Shown here piece by piece: positions 29,514-37,088 of a DNA stretch of 42,351 nucleotides. Within the stretch, counting starts at the first letter, position 1. Every line of letters begins with the position of its first letter. The notes beneath the pieces were generated by a model that worked only from the letters and a program-made list of their open reading frames with translations, ran no database searches and was not told where the DNA came from. Source of the stretch: Leifsonia williamsii (GTDB lineage: Bacteria; Actinomycetota; Actinomycetes; Actinomycetales; Microbacteriaceae); assembly GCF_030433685.1 (NCBI RefSeq), contig NZ_JAROCF010000002.1:1-42351 (forward strand), given 5' to 3'. Made by a program: the position numbers and the translations under genes.

Positions 29514-29935
29514 GAGGACGTCTCCTCTGTAGTTACCTCGAACCATCGGCCGTTCCCGAGCCTCTTGACGACAACGACCGGGTCTTCGCCTTCCTCGCGG
29601 ACTGTGGTCATGGCATCCTCCTGGGCTTCTTTGAGGGACGCGCATTCGAACATGTCCCAGATGGTGCCGTCGTTGGCCTTCTGTGCAGTCCCGTACGTCG
29701 TCATGGCGTCGAGCTGGGCCTGCAACTCGGTGGTCGCGGTACGGACGGCTTCTGCTGCTACTGCCTTGTCGTGCTCAGCAAGCCAAGTGTCGAATTGACC
29801 AAGCGCCCCTTCGAAGTTGACGTTTCCGACCATGTCGTTTACCTCGTAGAGACCCAGGTGGTACACCTCGCGGACCTGCTCGGTGGTGGGTACCTCCGGC
29901 TTCGGCCGGATGTGCTCACTACCGTTGGTCATCAC
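29510..29935 (-). CDS. hypothetical protein (141 aa)
   Basis: An acidic, largely helical protein (TTEQVREVYHLGLYEVNDMV, VAAEAVRTATTELQAQLDAM) with a beta end (DPVVVVKRLGNGRWFEVTTE). No membrane segment or known motif. It is coupled by 4-bp overlaps to both neighbours. Confidence 0.65.
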   Translation of the reverse strand: MMTNGSEHIRPKPEVPTTEQVREVYHLGLYEVNDMVGNVNFEGALGQFDTWLAEHDKAVAAEAVRTATTELQAQLDAMTTYGTAQKANDGTIWDMFECASLKEAQEDAMTTVREEGEDPVVVVKRLGNGRWFEVTTEETSS

Positions 29936-30129
29936 TGCTCCTCCTTCGCGAGGGCACGGAGCTTGCGGATGCTGATGCCGGAGTGCCCGGACAAGCGCAG
30001 GGCGGGATCGTCAGCGGCTTCTCGAAGCGCTTCCTTCCGCGCCCACTGTGCAATAACCCGCGCGCTGCGAATGTCCACGACGTGGCCCGCGTCATCCGCC
30101 GCCAGCATCACTTCGTCTGGGATGTTCAC
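29932..30129 (-). CDS. hypothetical protein (65 aa)
   Basis: GTG start at 30129, preceded by AAGGAGACGAA and overlapping the Cys-rich gene's stop (GTGA). The sequence (VNIPDEVMLAADDAGHVVDI, then RSARVIAQWARKEALREAAD) is helical, ending RKLRALAKEEQ. It may be a small DNA- or protein-binding helix bundle. No family is recognised. Confidence 0.6.
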   Translation of the reverse strand: MNIPDEVMLAADDAGHVVDIRSARVIAQWARKEALREAADDPALRLSGHSGISIRKLRALAKEEQ

Positions 30130-30299
30130 TTCGTCTCCTTCTGGTGGCAGTTGTTGGGGCAGTTGAGGTTGTATCCGCACGGCAGCTCGCCGTATCCGGG
30201 GACTCCGCGCCGGCATTTCGCGCAGCACTTCGACACCCTCACGGACCGGTCTCGTGGGGTGGGTGACTGGTGGCAACCATTCGCAGACCCGTAACGCAT
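30126..30299 (-). CDS. Cys-rich zinc-binding mini-protein (57 aa)
   Basis: It begins MRYGSANGCHQSPTPRD and contains nine Cys/His-rich positions including CCAKC, CGYNLNC and CPNNCH, a dense pattern for one or two zinc sites. The ATG overlaps the HNH stop (TGATG), and its own stop overlaps the next GTG by 4 bp. Function unknown. Confidence 0.65.
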   Translation of the reverse strand: MRYGSANGCHQSPTPRDRSVRVSKCCAKCRRGVPGYGELPCGYNLNCPNNCHQKETK

Positions 30300-30973
30300 C
30301 AGCCGGCCACCTTTTCGATCGCGAGCAACAGGTGGTCAGGCAGAGGCGCACCTGGGTTTCGGCGCCGCCAGTTATGCCGTAGGTGGTAGAGCCGGTAGCA
30401 GTCGGCGCACCCCAGACCGCCTCGCCTGCCTCCGGCCTTGGCCGTAGCGCTCACCGGCCGGAGTTGGGTGTTCGGGTGTCCGTTCGCGCAAACCCCCATC
30501 GGCCAGTCGTGACCGTTCGTGCGACGAGCGTTCTCGAAGTTCGGGAGCAGGCGCAGGTGATCGGGGTTGACGCACCGCCGCTCTTTGCAGATGTGGTCGA
30601 TAGTCATTCCGAGCGGAACCTGGCCGTGAATAGCAGTCCATGCCGCACGGTGCGCCAACACCATCGCGTTCCGAGCAGCCGTTCGCCGCTCCTCCTTCGG
30701 GAGCGACCAGCCGATCTGCGCGTAGCCGTGAGTGGACACCGAGTATCGGCTGATCCAGCATCCGTTCGGCTGCTTGTCGACGTTGGTCAGGGCCCGCTGC
30801 GCTACTCGCTCAGGGACGACGACGGAGTTCCACCGGTCGGGGGTGCGGAAGTTCGCTGAGGCGTCGTGGGTAGAATCCATGACAGCCCTCCAATCGCTCA
30901 GATCGATTCGTAGGGTCAGGCCCTGGCTGAGCGTTGGCGCGCTCGTCGGGGCCGCTTCAATTCTATCGAACAT
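30299..30973 (-). CDS. HNH homing-type endonuclease (224 aa)
   Basis: CGGAGACGAAGAC before the ATG at 30973 supports this start. The core (GCWISRYSVSTHGYAQIGW, LAHRAAWTAIHGQVPLGMTI, DHICKERRCVNPDHLRLLP) is the HNH_3-type nuclease seen in freestanding phage homing endonucleases, with His/Asp in DHI and Asn-His in NPDHL. A second cysteine set (CANGHPNTQL and CADCYRLYH) binds zinc in the C-terminal part. It lies between SSB and a Cys-rich mini-protein. Mobile insertion is possible. Confidence 0.8.
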   Translation of the reverse strand: MFDRIEAAPTSAPTLSQGLTLRIDLSDWRAVMDSTHDASANFRTPDRWNSVVVPERVAQRALTNVDKQPNGCWISRYSVSTHGYAQIGWSLPKEERRTAARNAMVLAHRAAWTAIHGQVPLGMTIDHICKERRCVNPDHLRLLPNFENARRTNGHDWPMGVCANGHPNTQLRPVSATAKAGGRRGGLGCADCYRLYHLRHNWRRRNPGAPLPDHLLLAIEKVAG

Positions 30974-30988
30974 GTCTTCGTCTCCGGG

Positions 30989-31405
30989 CTAGAACGGGGT
31001 CGAGTCGTTGAACGACGGAGCCGGGTCATCCCAGACGCTCGATTCGGGCGTCTGCGGGGCACTGGTGGGCCGTGAGGCGGTCTTCGCGACCACTGCGGTG
31101 GCGAACCTGAGGTCCGGTCCGATCGCGTCGGCGGTGACCTCCCACCCCGTGCGCTTCTCCCCCGCCTGCGTCTCGTACTGCCGGGATGTGAGCCGGCCGA
31201 TGACCATCACACGGGTGCCCTTGTCGAACTGGGCGACGTGTTCAGCCATCTCCCCCCACACGGTCACACGGTGGAAGTCGGTCTCCTCTGACTCGCCACG
31301 CTTCCGGTTCACGGCGACGTTGAGGTTCGCGACCGCCTTCCCCGCCTGCGTGTACCTGAGGATCGGAGTCTCGGTGAGGTTGCCTGTGAATGCGATGCTC
31401 GTCAT
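30989..31405 (-). CDS. ssb: single-stranded DNA-binding protein (138 aa)
   Basis: OB-fold SSB: MTSIAFTGNLTETPILRYTQ, VANLNVAVNRKRGESEETDF, VTVWGEMAEHVAQFDKGTRV and VIGRLTSRQYE are diagnostic. The linker is short and the C-terminus ends in acidic/aromatic NDSTPF, close to the DDIPF-type tip that recruits repair and replication partners. It overlaps the upstream gene by ATGA. Confidence 0.93.
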   Translation of the reverse strand: MTSIAFTGNLTETPILRYTQAGKAVANLNVAVNRKRGESEETDFHRVTVWGEMAEHVAQFDKGTRVMVIGRLTSRQYETQAGEKRTGWEVTADAIGPDLRFATAVVAKTASRPTSAPQTPESSVWDDPAPSFNDSTPF

Positions 31406-31764
31406 GCTTCGTTGCCTTTCGGGTTGGTGATCTTGCGGGTATCGGTCGGGATGTTGAGACCCTTCAAAGCGGTTCGGACGCTGTCGTACGACACACCGAA
31501 ATGCGCGGCGATCTGCGGACCCGAACGGTGGAGGGTGATCAGTTCCCGGATCTCGGCCTCAACTGCGGGGTCGTGCCAGTTGAGTGCGGGTCGGGCGCCG
31601 TGGTTGCCGCCGTTCGGTGCCGGCGGGCGTTGCGTGGGGTGTGGGGGTGTGGTGCCGAGGAGGTGATGCGCGGTCTCCACGATCAGGTCCGCGATCCGCA
31701 TCTCTCGCTTGTCAGCGATCGACGCAAGCCGACCCCACACAGCGTCAGGAAACTCGACCTTCAT
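31402..31764 (-). CDS. DNA-binding HTH protein upstream of SSB (120 aa)
   Basis: ATG at 31764. The N-terminal part (KVEFPDAVWGRLASIADKRE) looks like a short ribbon-helix-helix-type unit. After a Pro/Gly linker comes a C-terminal helix-turn-helix (LITLHRSGPQIAAHFGVSYD, SVRTALKGLNIP). It probably binds phage DNA, as a regulator or in replication. Confidence 0.7.
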   Translation of the reverse strand: MKVEFPDAVWGRLASIADKREMRIADLIVETAHHLLGTTPPHPTQRPPAPNGGNHGARPALNWHDPAVEAEIRELITLHRSGPQIAAHFGVSYDSVRTALKGLNIPTDTRKITNPKGNEA

Positions 31765-32009
31765 GCGGTCACCTCCGAACGCTGCGCGGTAATCCACTCG
31801 GCGACGCCCATGAGCATCACGACCACGTCATCCGGCGCGTCCCCGACGTCGTGTCCTTCGACCGCGTTGTCTTCGTAGCTCTGGAAGATGCGGTCACGGG
31901 CCCGATCGAGGAGGTCTCCTGCCAGTGGGTGATGCGGGTTCTCCGCGTACGCGAGGAAGTCCGGGAGCCAGGCCTCGGTGAGCTCGTAAGCCATTGCGAG
32001 GTCGATCAT
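31761..32009 (-). CDS. hypothetical protein (82 aa)
   Basis: The ATG at 32009 follows AGGGGG and overlaps the upstream stop (TGATG). A helical acidic protein (AYELTEAWLPDFLAYAENPH, VVVMLMGVAEWITAQRSEV). An alternative GTG at 32045 adds 12 residues but lacks a ribosome site. No family is recognised. Confidence 0.65.
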   Translation of the reverse strand: MIDLAMAYELTEAWLPDFLAYAENPHHPLAGDLLDRARDRIFQSYEDNAVEGHDVGDAPDDVVVMLMGVAEWITAQRSEVTA

Positions 32010-32215
32010 CACGCCACCCCCTGACGGGAGATGCGAGTTATCCACAGTCCGACTCGTGCGTTTAGGAACAGAAGATTGATCGCATGAGTCTTAGAAGCGT
32101 GCGTCTGTTGCGTTCGTACGTTCGTTCGTTCGTTCGTGCCATCACGCACCCATCTGGGTAACCCATGCGGGGGTGCCATATGGCAGAACCGGATAGCAGA
32201 ACCGTCCTCAGTCAT
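32009..32215 (-). CDS. hypothetical protein with a tetranucleotide tract (68 aa)
   Basis: ATG at 32215 with AGGCGGGG upstream, inside the end of the replication gene; stop overlaps the next ATG (TGATG). The protein (MTEDGSAIRFCHMAPPHGLP at the start) is basic and lacks a known domain. Its middle is encoded by GAAC repeats (TNERTNVRT). The tight overlaps favour a gene, but the stretch could also be a replication origin next to the replication organizer. Confidence 0.45.
   Translation of the reverse strand: MTEDGSAIRFCHMAPPHGLPRWVRDGTNERTNVRTQQTHASKTHAINLLFLNARVGLWITRISRQGVA
32111..32137 (+). repeat. TTCG/GAAC tetranucleotide repeat
   Basis: Six to seven near-perfect CGTT/TTCG units, with one CGTA variant. 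Four perfect units are consecutive. Because 4 is not a multiple of 3, gain or loss of a unit would shift the reading frame of the 68-aa gene. Confidence 0.75.
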
Positions 32216-32570
32216 CACCCCACCTCGCCTCCGCACCCTTCTTTCCCGCGGAACTCTTGGCATCGTGGATGGCCTGCTGAGCTGCACCGACCACCTGACG
32301 GGTGCCGAAATTACGGATCCGCCACCCCCCATCGGTGGTCTCCCACAGGTCCGCAGCCACCAGAAGCGCCGCATCCGCGGTCGTTCCGTGCACCCATTTC
32401 AGGCTGGTGCGTTTGATCACACCGTCCGTTCCGTGCCCGACGGAGTGTCCGAGGGCGCAAATGTAGACGAAACCGGCTTGCTTTCCGCGTGCTCCGTGGG
32501 TCTCTACGAGCTCGGTGATCTTGTCGTGCGACGCCAGAGACGTGTCCGCTCTGAACCATGTGAGGTCCAT
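32208..32570 (-). CDS. replisome organizer-like N-terminal protein (120 aa)
   Basis: AAAGGAGG at ideal spacing selects the ATG at 32570. The sequence (MDLTWFRADTSLASHDKITE, VYICALGHSVGHGTDGVIKR, DAALLVAADLWETTDGGWRI) matches the winged-helix N-terminal module of phage replication organizers, which read a small origin site. The C-terminal helicase-loading part is absent or reduced to a basic end (KSSAGKKGAEARWGDD). Its role in replication is inferred. Confidence 0.7.
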   Translation of the reverse strand: MDLTWFRADTSLASHDKITELVETHGARGKQAGFVYICALGHSVGHGTDGVIKRTSLKWVHGTTADAALLVAADLWETTDGGWRIRNFGTRQVVGAAQQAIHDAKSSAGKKGAEARWGDD

Positions 32571-32974
32571 CAACGACCTCCTTTCGTCGTGTATCCGCCG
32601 GCTGCTGCGATCAGCTCGACCGCCTCCGCCCGCCCCATGACGTGTGCGCGTCCTTCCGTGTCGGGTAGGAACCAGCCGCCCAAGTTGCGGTCGTAGAACG
32701 GCACCTGATCCGCGGTGAGGAGCATGTGACGACGCAGCTTCCATCCGTTGTGGAGGGCGAGTTCCTGCAGGTCACTCTCGAAGCGCTGATTGCACGGAAG
32801 GCAAGCAGTGAGACCATCAGCCGGCGTCAGGACAGGCGCCTTCTTCCCACGGCCCCCATGCCCTGATGCGGCACGGTGCTGCCACGACAACGGACCCGTC
32901 GCACCACAGCACACACACCGGTAGCCGTCACGGAGGTAGGTGAGGTCGCGGACCTTCTGAGTCGGGGCGGTCAT
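32570..32974 (-). CDS. HNH endonuclease (134 aa)
   Basis: HNH core with a zinc ribbon: LRDGYRCVCCGATGPLSWQH (residues about 14-33), then LTACLPCNQRFESD (about 54-67). This resembles small phage HNH proteins. The C-terminal half (LALHNGWKLRRHM, VPFYDRNLGGWFLPD) is typical of actinophage copies. It overlaps the methyltransferase by ATGA and the next gene by TGATG. It is the third HNH gene in the window. Confidence 0.8.
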   Translation of the reverse strand: MTAPTQKVRDLTYLRDGYRCVCCGATGPLSWQHRAASGHGGRGKKAPVLTPADGLTACLPCNQRFESDLQELALHNGWKLRRHMLLTADQVPFYDRNLGGWFLPDTEGRAHVMGRAEAVELIAAAGGYTTKGGR

Positions 32975-33624
32975 GCGGCCACTTCCAACTCGCGGATGAG
33001 CTGACGGCCGATGAACTCCGTGTACGCTGGCGGGATCGCCTCTGCGAGCTCGCGACGGTCAGAGGTCCAGTCGATACCGAGAGCGTCCTGCCACTGCTCC
33101 ACGGTTCCCTTGCCGCCACCGTTGCCGTAGACCGCGAAGTACGGGCCGTCGAAGAACTCCCCGTGCCTCCACCCGGCGACACGTCCGCGATGCGGGACGT
33201 GATCGATCGGGGCAGCGGACCATCCTCCGAGCTCGAAGAACCGGTGACGGATCACCCGGAGCCCGAACATCTCCCCGCAGAGGGTGAGGTCTCGTCGGAC
33301 AGGGGCGCCCTGCACGTTCTCGATCACGTACGGAACGCCGATCTGGTCGAGCATCGCCCGGGTCGGTTCGATGAGCAGCGGCCACGGGTTCTTGTGGACC
33401 GCCTTGAGCGCCGTGTAGCCCTGGCAGGGCGGTGATGCGTGGATCGCGTCGAACTCGTGTCCGTGCTTCGCGAGGTACTGCAGCGCGTCGCCTAGGTGGA
33501 ACTCGAACGGGTAGTTGGGTTGCGGGTCGATGTCGACTCCGACGACGTCGAAGCCTGCCCGGTGGTATCCCATTGCGGCGCCGCCTGCGCAGGAGAACAG
33601 GTCGAGCAATCTCGGCCGGCTCAT
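32971..33624 (-). CDS. C5 cytosine DNA methyltransferase (217 aa)
   Basis: All key motifs are present: motif I LDLFSCAGGAAMGY (7-20), SAM-acid VDID (30-33), motif IV SPPCQGYT (64-71, catalytic Cys67), motif VI VIENVQG (100-106), motif VIII RHRFF (126-130) and a motif X-like AIPPAYTEFIGRQLI at the end. At 217 aa it is much shorter than cellular Dcm-type enzymes because the target-recognition region is small. No partner restriction enzyme is seen, so it is probably an orphan methylase protecting phage DNA from host restriction. Confidence 0.9.
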   Translation of the reverse strand: MSRPRLLDLFSCAGGAAMGYHRAGFDVVGVDIDPQPNYPFEFHLGDALQYLAKHGHEFDAIHASPPCQGYTALKAVHKNPWPLLIEPTRAMLDQIGVPYVIENVQGAPVRRDLTLCGEMFGLRVIRHRFFELGGWSAAPIDHVPHRGRVAGWRHGEFFDGPYFAVYGNGGGKGTVEQWQDALGIDWTSDRRELAEAIPPAYTEFIGRQLIRELEVAA

Positions 33625-33977
33625 GCGACATCACCGCCTAGGAGTGCGATGAGGTCGCGGACGGTCATGATGACGGTCTGGTCGAGTGCGTCACCCTTCC
33701 TCGCGCGTTTGGCGACGACGACGCCGGCGATTGCGTCAGCGTTGCCCTTCTCGATCTCGGCTTCGTTCAACCATGTGCCGATGTCGTAGCGGCCGCCGTA
33801 CTGCTTGCATTCGATTACGACGCGGCCGAACGGTGACCGGACGCCGCGGATGTCGCCTTCGTCCTTCGCCCCGCGGAGGGGTGCACGGTCGATGCGGTCG
33901 TCCTCGGGGAAGGCGTCTTGGAGGGCGCGGGTGATCAGGGTCTCAAAGGCGGTACCGCGGTTCTTGTTGCGGTTCAT
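33621..33977 (-). CDS. PD-(D/E)XK nuclease, Holliday-resolvase-like (118 aa)
   Basis: ATG at 33977. Residues 5-18 (KNRGTAFETLITRALQ) and the catalytic pattern APLRGAKDEGDIRGV ... RVVIECKQYGG (acidic D with E-x-K at residues about 72-74) match the archaeal-Hjc/VRR-like nuclease fold found in many actinophages. It probably resolves branched DNA made by RecT/YqaJ recombination before packaging. ATGA overlaps on both sides. Confidence 0.8.
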   Translation of the reverse strand: MNRNKNRGTAFETLITRALQDAFPEDDRIDRAPLRGAKDEGDIRGVRSPFGRVVIECKQYGGRYDIGTWLNEAEIEKGNADAIAGVVVAKRARKGDALDQTVIMTVRDLIALLGGDVA

Positions 33978-34267
33978 GCGGCGCTCCTGTCCATGTGACG
34001 TCGCTGCTTGGGTGCGACACCTCCCCAGAGCCCGTGGGTGATGTGGTTGTCGATGGCGTACTGGAGGCATTGGGCTGCGGCCGGGCAGGCTGCGCAGATG
34101 CGCTTCGCTGCCTTGGTTGGCTCGCCTTTCTCCGGGAAGAACGCCTCCGGATCGGTCTGCGCGCAGAGGGCGTCGGCCTGCCATGCGAGCGGGTCATCCT
34201 CACGCGTGTCAGCCGGCTCCTGGTACATGCGGGGCAGGGTGTTGGTGGGTGGGAACTGGTCGATCAC
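33974..34267 (-). CDS. WhiB-family transcription regulator (97 aa)
   Basis: GTG start at 34267 overlaps the recT stop (GTGA). Four cysteines in WhiB order: ALC ... ICAAC ... QC (about residues 34, 58, 61 and 67) should bind a 4Fe-4S cluster; the turn GLWGG (about 79-83) and the basic tail APKQRRHMDRS follow. WhiB proteins work with sigma factor region 4 and occur only in Actinobacteria and their phages, supporting the host call. It may switch early to late genes or alter host whiB control. Confidence 0.92.
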   Translation of the reverse strand: MIDQFPPTNTLPRMYQEPADTREDDPLAWQADALCAQTDPEAFFPEKGEPTKAAKRICAACPAAAQCLQYAIDNHITHGLWGGVAPKQRRHMDRSAA

Positions 34268-35043
34268 TGGTCCGCCCCCGTCTCGTTGACGATGATCGTT
34301 TCCGGATCGTCGTCGATGCGGGTGATCTCGACCTCGTCGAGCCCCTTTACCTGCTGCACCTTCTGCTCGTCGGCTTCGAGGGCACGGCCGAGGTCGGTGG
34401 ACTTCGGGAGATACTTCGCGAGGGCGCGGACGGCGGTCTTCTTCGCCATCTCGTCCTCGTGGGTTTCCCACGGGCCCTTCTGCCAGTACGAGGGCCGGCG
34501 GGCCATGATCTGGTCGCGGGTGAGGTACACCCATGTGGTGCCGCCGGTTCTCATGCGGGCCGTGGCGACGACACCGACCCAGGGGCGGGTCTCCTCGAAG
34601 TCGCGGGGTGTCCAGTCGTAGAACATCCCGCGGTCGGAGTTGGCGCCGTAGGTGAAGTCGTCGCCTTCGCGGACGAGGAACGCTTGCACGTTGGTGACGA
34701 ACTCCGAGCGGAGAGCGAGTTTCACCATGCCTTGGAAGCCGATGATGGGGAGGCAGATGTCGCGGCCGTGGTCCTTGCGGGGAGTGAGGTAGAACTCCCC
34801 GAGCCCGGAGCCGATCTCCAACCGGAGCTGTGCGGCGAGCATGACGCCGCCGAGGACGGTCTTCGGGTCGGCGGACATCAGCTTCGGCTGCTTCGTGATC
34901 TCCGACAGGACAGCGCGGACGAACGCATCCGAGTTCATCGCGCCGCCGAGCTGTCGCTCGATCGCGGGGAGTTGCTGCTCGACGAGATCCTTCATCGTCG
35001 GGTTCTTCTTGACCGCGACAGCGGCGGCCGTGAGGTCGGTCAT
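34264..35043 (-). CDS. recT: RecT single-strand annealing protein (259 aa)
   Basis: RecT family: MKDLVEQQLPAIERQLGGAM, LSEITKQPKLMSADPKTVLG, GVMLAAQLRLEIGSGLGEFY and LPIIGFQGMVKLALRSEFV are characteristic. The C-terminal region (ALAKYLPKSTDLGRALEADE) ends with an acidic variable tail. It pairs with the YqaJ exonuclease encoded just upstream (ATGA overlap) to form the phage recombination system. Confidence 0.93.
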   Translation of the reverse strand: MTDLTAAAVAVKKNPTMKDLVEQQLPAIERQLGGAMNSDAFVRAVLSEITKQPKLMSADPKTVLGGVMLAAQLRLEIGSGLGEFYLTPRKDHGRDICLPIIGFQGMVKLALRSEFVTNVQAFLVREGDDFTYGANSDRGMFYDWTPRDFEETRPWVGVVATARMRTGGTTWVYLTRDQIMARRPSYWQKGPWETHEDEMAKKTAVRALAKYLPKSTDLGRALEADEQKVQQVKGLDEVEITRIDDDPETIIVNETGADQ

Positions 35044-35972
35044 GACTTCTCCTTGAGTCGGCGCAGCACCTTGAATGGGGCGCCTTGGTTCGTGTACGCG
35101 GCGGCGAGGTCGGGGTGGTCGAGTTCGAAGGTGCGCTTGTCGAACGACGCGCGACCCTTCTGCGTCTTCCACGTCGCGACCGGGCGGCCGGCGTAGGTGA
35201 GGGTTTCCGCGCCTTGGACGAACTCGGACAGCGCGACCTTGAGGGCGTCGCGTTCCTTCTCCTGCGCGGTGATGTCGGAGTTGAGGACGGTGATGCGTTC
35301 GAGGGTTTCGAACGCCGTCTCGGGGAGCTCGAGCACAGTGCCAGGGTCGGTCGGGTACACCTCGGCGATCTCGGCGAGGTTCGCCGGCTCCGGTGGTGTC
35401 CCGGTGAGAACGCGGTTCCAGAAGTCGCCGAGGGCGGGGATCATGTGCTCATCGATGAACCGGTCATCTCGGGGCTCCCAATAGAGGCGGAACTCCCGTC
35501 CGCCGATCCAGACGACGACTCCGGCTTTCTGGGTGCCCGCAACGAACATCTCCGCCTGCACCTGGACACGGATGTCGGTGGGGATGCCCTCGTCCCAGTG
35601 GTGGCCCGCGACCGCGTGAGCGGTCTTGAACTGCCACGTTGTGAACGGGTCGAACGAGACACGGTCGAACGACGCGTGCAGGATCGGCACCTCGGCGGAG
35701 CGGGCCATGAACCCCGGCCAGAGCGTCGCGTGGACGCCGGAGAACTTGTGCACCCAGGCCTCCATGATCGGCTCGGACTGGTGGCCGATGAACGCGAGGA
35801 CCGGGTCGAAGTCGCTGTCGATGCCCTGCTTGTGCTTGTACACATCCAGGGCCGTCGAGAAGCGGGACAGACCCATGACCGCCGCGACCTCGGAAGCGCC
35901 GATCGACTTCCGCCGCTCCTGCTCCCACTCCGGGGTGTCCGGGGTGACGTCGACTCTCGCGTATGCGCTCAT
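35040..35972 (-). CDS. YqaJ-type exonuclease (310 aa)
   Basis: GGGGAGG precedes the ATG at 35972. The YqaJ viral recombinase fold is seen in SIGASEVAAVMGLSRFSTAL (about residues 23-42), LAFIGHQSEPIMEAWVHKFS, the catalytic HASFDRVSF ... WQFKTAHA (D and E/Q-x-K positions about 103 and 115-117) and VQVQAEMFVAG. The nuclease resects double-strand ends to load RecT. The catalytic glutamate is replaced by Gln in WQFKT, worth checking. The C-terminal ~80 residues are coiled coil (ERITVLNSDITAQEKERDAL). Confidence 0.85.
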   Translation of the reverse strand: MSAYARVDVTPDTPEWEQERRKSIGASEVAAVMGLSRFSTALDVYKHKQGIDSDFDPVLAFIGHQSEPIMEAWVHKFSGVHATLWPGFMARSAEVPILHASFDRVSFDPFTTWQFKTAHAVAGHHWDEGIPTDIRVQVQAEMFVAGTQKAGVVVWIGGREFRLYWEPRDDRFIDEHMIPALGDFWNRVLTGTPPEPANLAEIAEVYPTDPGTVLELPETAFETLERITVLNSDITAQEKERDALKVALSEFVQGAETLTYAGRPVATWKTQKGRASFDKRTFELDHPDLAAAYTNQGAPFKVLRRLKEKS

Positions 35973-36217
35973 GCGTCGTCCTCCCCGTCTCTGTAGGTGC
36001 GCTCCTCTTCGTTTTCGGCGCCGCACTTGGGGCACGCCCACTCGTATTCGAAGGTGCGTTCGTGGGTGCCGGGGTGGAGGAGGAAGACGTCTGCTTGGAC
36101 GTCGCCGTCGAAGTCGCAGTCCGGGTAGGGGCAGGTGGCGGGAATGGTGACGGTGTCGACGGGGGCGAAGTACGACTCCGCACCGGTCACGCCTTCGGGG
36201 TAGCCGGCGTAGCTCAT
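35969..36217 (-). CDS. zinc-ribbon protein (82 aa)
   Basis: ATG at 36217, GAGGA upstream. Two cysteine pairs, CPYPDC (about residues 29-34) and CPKC (about 62-65), form a small zinc ribbon. The tail is acidic (EEERTYRDGEDDA). It overlaps the gene at 36214 by ATGA and the nuclease gene by ATGA. Role unknown, perhaps nucleic-acid binding. Confidence 0.7.
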   Translation of the reverse strand: MSYAGYPEGVTGAESYFAPVDTVTIPATCPYPDCDFDGDVQADVFLLHPGTHERTFEYEWACPKCGAENEEERTYRDGEDDA

Positions 36218-36327
36218 GCGAGGTCCTCGTCTGCGGGTCGCCAACCGTCGAGGTCGTCGTACTTGGCCTTGTCGCGGTGGTCGTCGCCGGCTGCTTGGAG
36301 GTCGTCGTCGGGGAATGGGTCAGTCAC
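36214..36327 (-). CDS. acidic mini-protein (37 aa)
   Basis: GTG at 36327 overlaps the upstream stop (GTGA); stop overlaps the next ATG (ATGA). The sequence (TDPFPDDDLQAAGDDHRDKA) is strongly acidic. Double overlap and codon pattern support expression. Function unknown; an acidic DNA-mimic role is possible but unproved. Confidence 0.55.
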   Translation of the reverse strand: MTDPFPDDDLQAAGDDHRDKAKYDDLDGWRPADEDLA

Positions 36328-36593
36328 AGTCCCAGCCCCTCGACTACGCGGTCGGCGAGCTTCTGCAGACCTTCCTGGTCGGTGATGGTCGACTTCTCGT
36401 GCATCGCGATCCGGATGAACGCGAGGAGGTTCGCGATGTTCTCCTGCTCTGCGAGTGCGAGGGTCGCCTTCACCTGTGCGAGTTGCAGGTGGTAGTCGGT
36501 CATGGGCTTCGAGGTGCCGATGCTGTTGGCGGTCTCGATGTGAGTTCTGGCTTCGTCGATGAGGCTTCTCACCGTCGGCATCGGATCAGTCAT
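36324..36593 (-). CDS. hypothetical helical protein (89 aa)
   Basis: ATG at 36593 with GGAGG upstream. The sequence is almost all helix (VRSLIDEARTHIETANSIGT, YHLQLAQVKATLALAEQENI), probably a coiled-coil or helical bundle. No family is recognised. Confidence 0.65.
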   Translation of the reverse strand: MTDPMPTVRSLIDEARTHIETANSIGTSKPMTDYHLQLAQVKATLALAEQENIANLLAFIRIAMHEKSTITDQEGLQKLADRVVEGLGL

Positions 36594-36921
36594 CGGAGGC
36601 CTCCTCGCCGACGAAGTACTGCTGGATCTCGTCATCCGTGAACTCGTGGGTCGTCTCCGTGTAGAAGTCGTTGACCGGGAGACCATGAACGGCAGCCGCG
36701 ACATCTGAGCGGCAGACTTCGGTGGCCGGGTGCTGAAGAATCGAGAGCGCGAACTCGACCCACTGCCCCCACTGGCCCTCGGCGTTGGAGTTGCCATTCC
36801 GCGGGGAGTGGGAGACGAACCAGTCGCCCATCCACGGAGCGTGAACTAGGGTCAGGCGCTTGCTGGCGGCGATACCGGACACGTACTGCTCCTCGTAAGA
36901 GTCTCGGAATGGGCGGGTCAT
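36586..36921 (-). CDS. hypothetical protein (111 aa)
   Basis: AAGGAGAC precedes the ATG at 36921. The body is mixed alpha/beta (SKRLTLVHAPWMGDWFVSHS, WGQWVEFALSILQHPATEVC) with an acidic C-terminus (QQYFVGEEASDD). No motif known to me. It overlaps the membrane mini-protein at 36918 by ATGA. Confidence 0.65.
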   Translation of the reverse strand: MTRPFRDSYEEQYVSGIAASKRLTLVHAPWMGDWFVSHSPRNGNSNAEGQWGQWVEFALSILQHPATEVCRSDVAAAVHGLPVNDFYTETTHEFTDDEIQQYFVGEEASDD

Positions 36922-37088
36922 TTGTTGTCTCCTTCGAGGGAGTTGAGGATGGTGCCGCACATCGCAGTGCAGGCGGTGAGGATCGCGAGGACGGCGCCCG
37001 CGTAGTAGAGGGTCATCAGGCCGGCGAGAGCGGACGCGACGCAGAGGGTGATGGAGGCGACGAACGCCACCGTCAGGAACGCCTTCAT
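36918..37088 (-). CDS. small membrane protein, two helices (56 aa)
   Basis: The sequence MKAFLTVAFVASITLCVASA continues into a second hydrophobic helix (YYAGAVLAILTACTAMCGTI). The ATG follows GGGGGTGA and overlaps the upstream mini-gene by ATGA. It is one of four consecutive membrane mini-proteins. Possible superinfection-exclusion or membrane-stress function; unknown. Confidence 0.6.
   Translation of the reverse strand: MKAFLTVAFVASITLCVASALAGLMTLYYAGAVLAILTACTAMCGTILNSLEGDNK

Noticed and set aside
34117..35196. 359-codon open frame on the plus strand across whiB and recT
   Set aside because: Both antisense genes have full family motifs; the plus frame has none.
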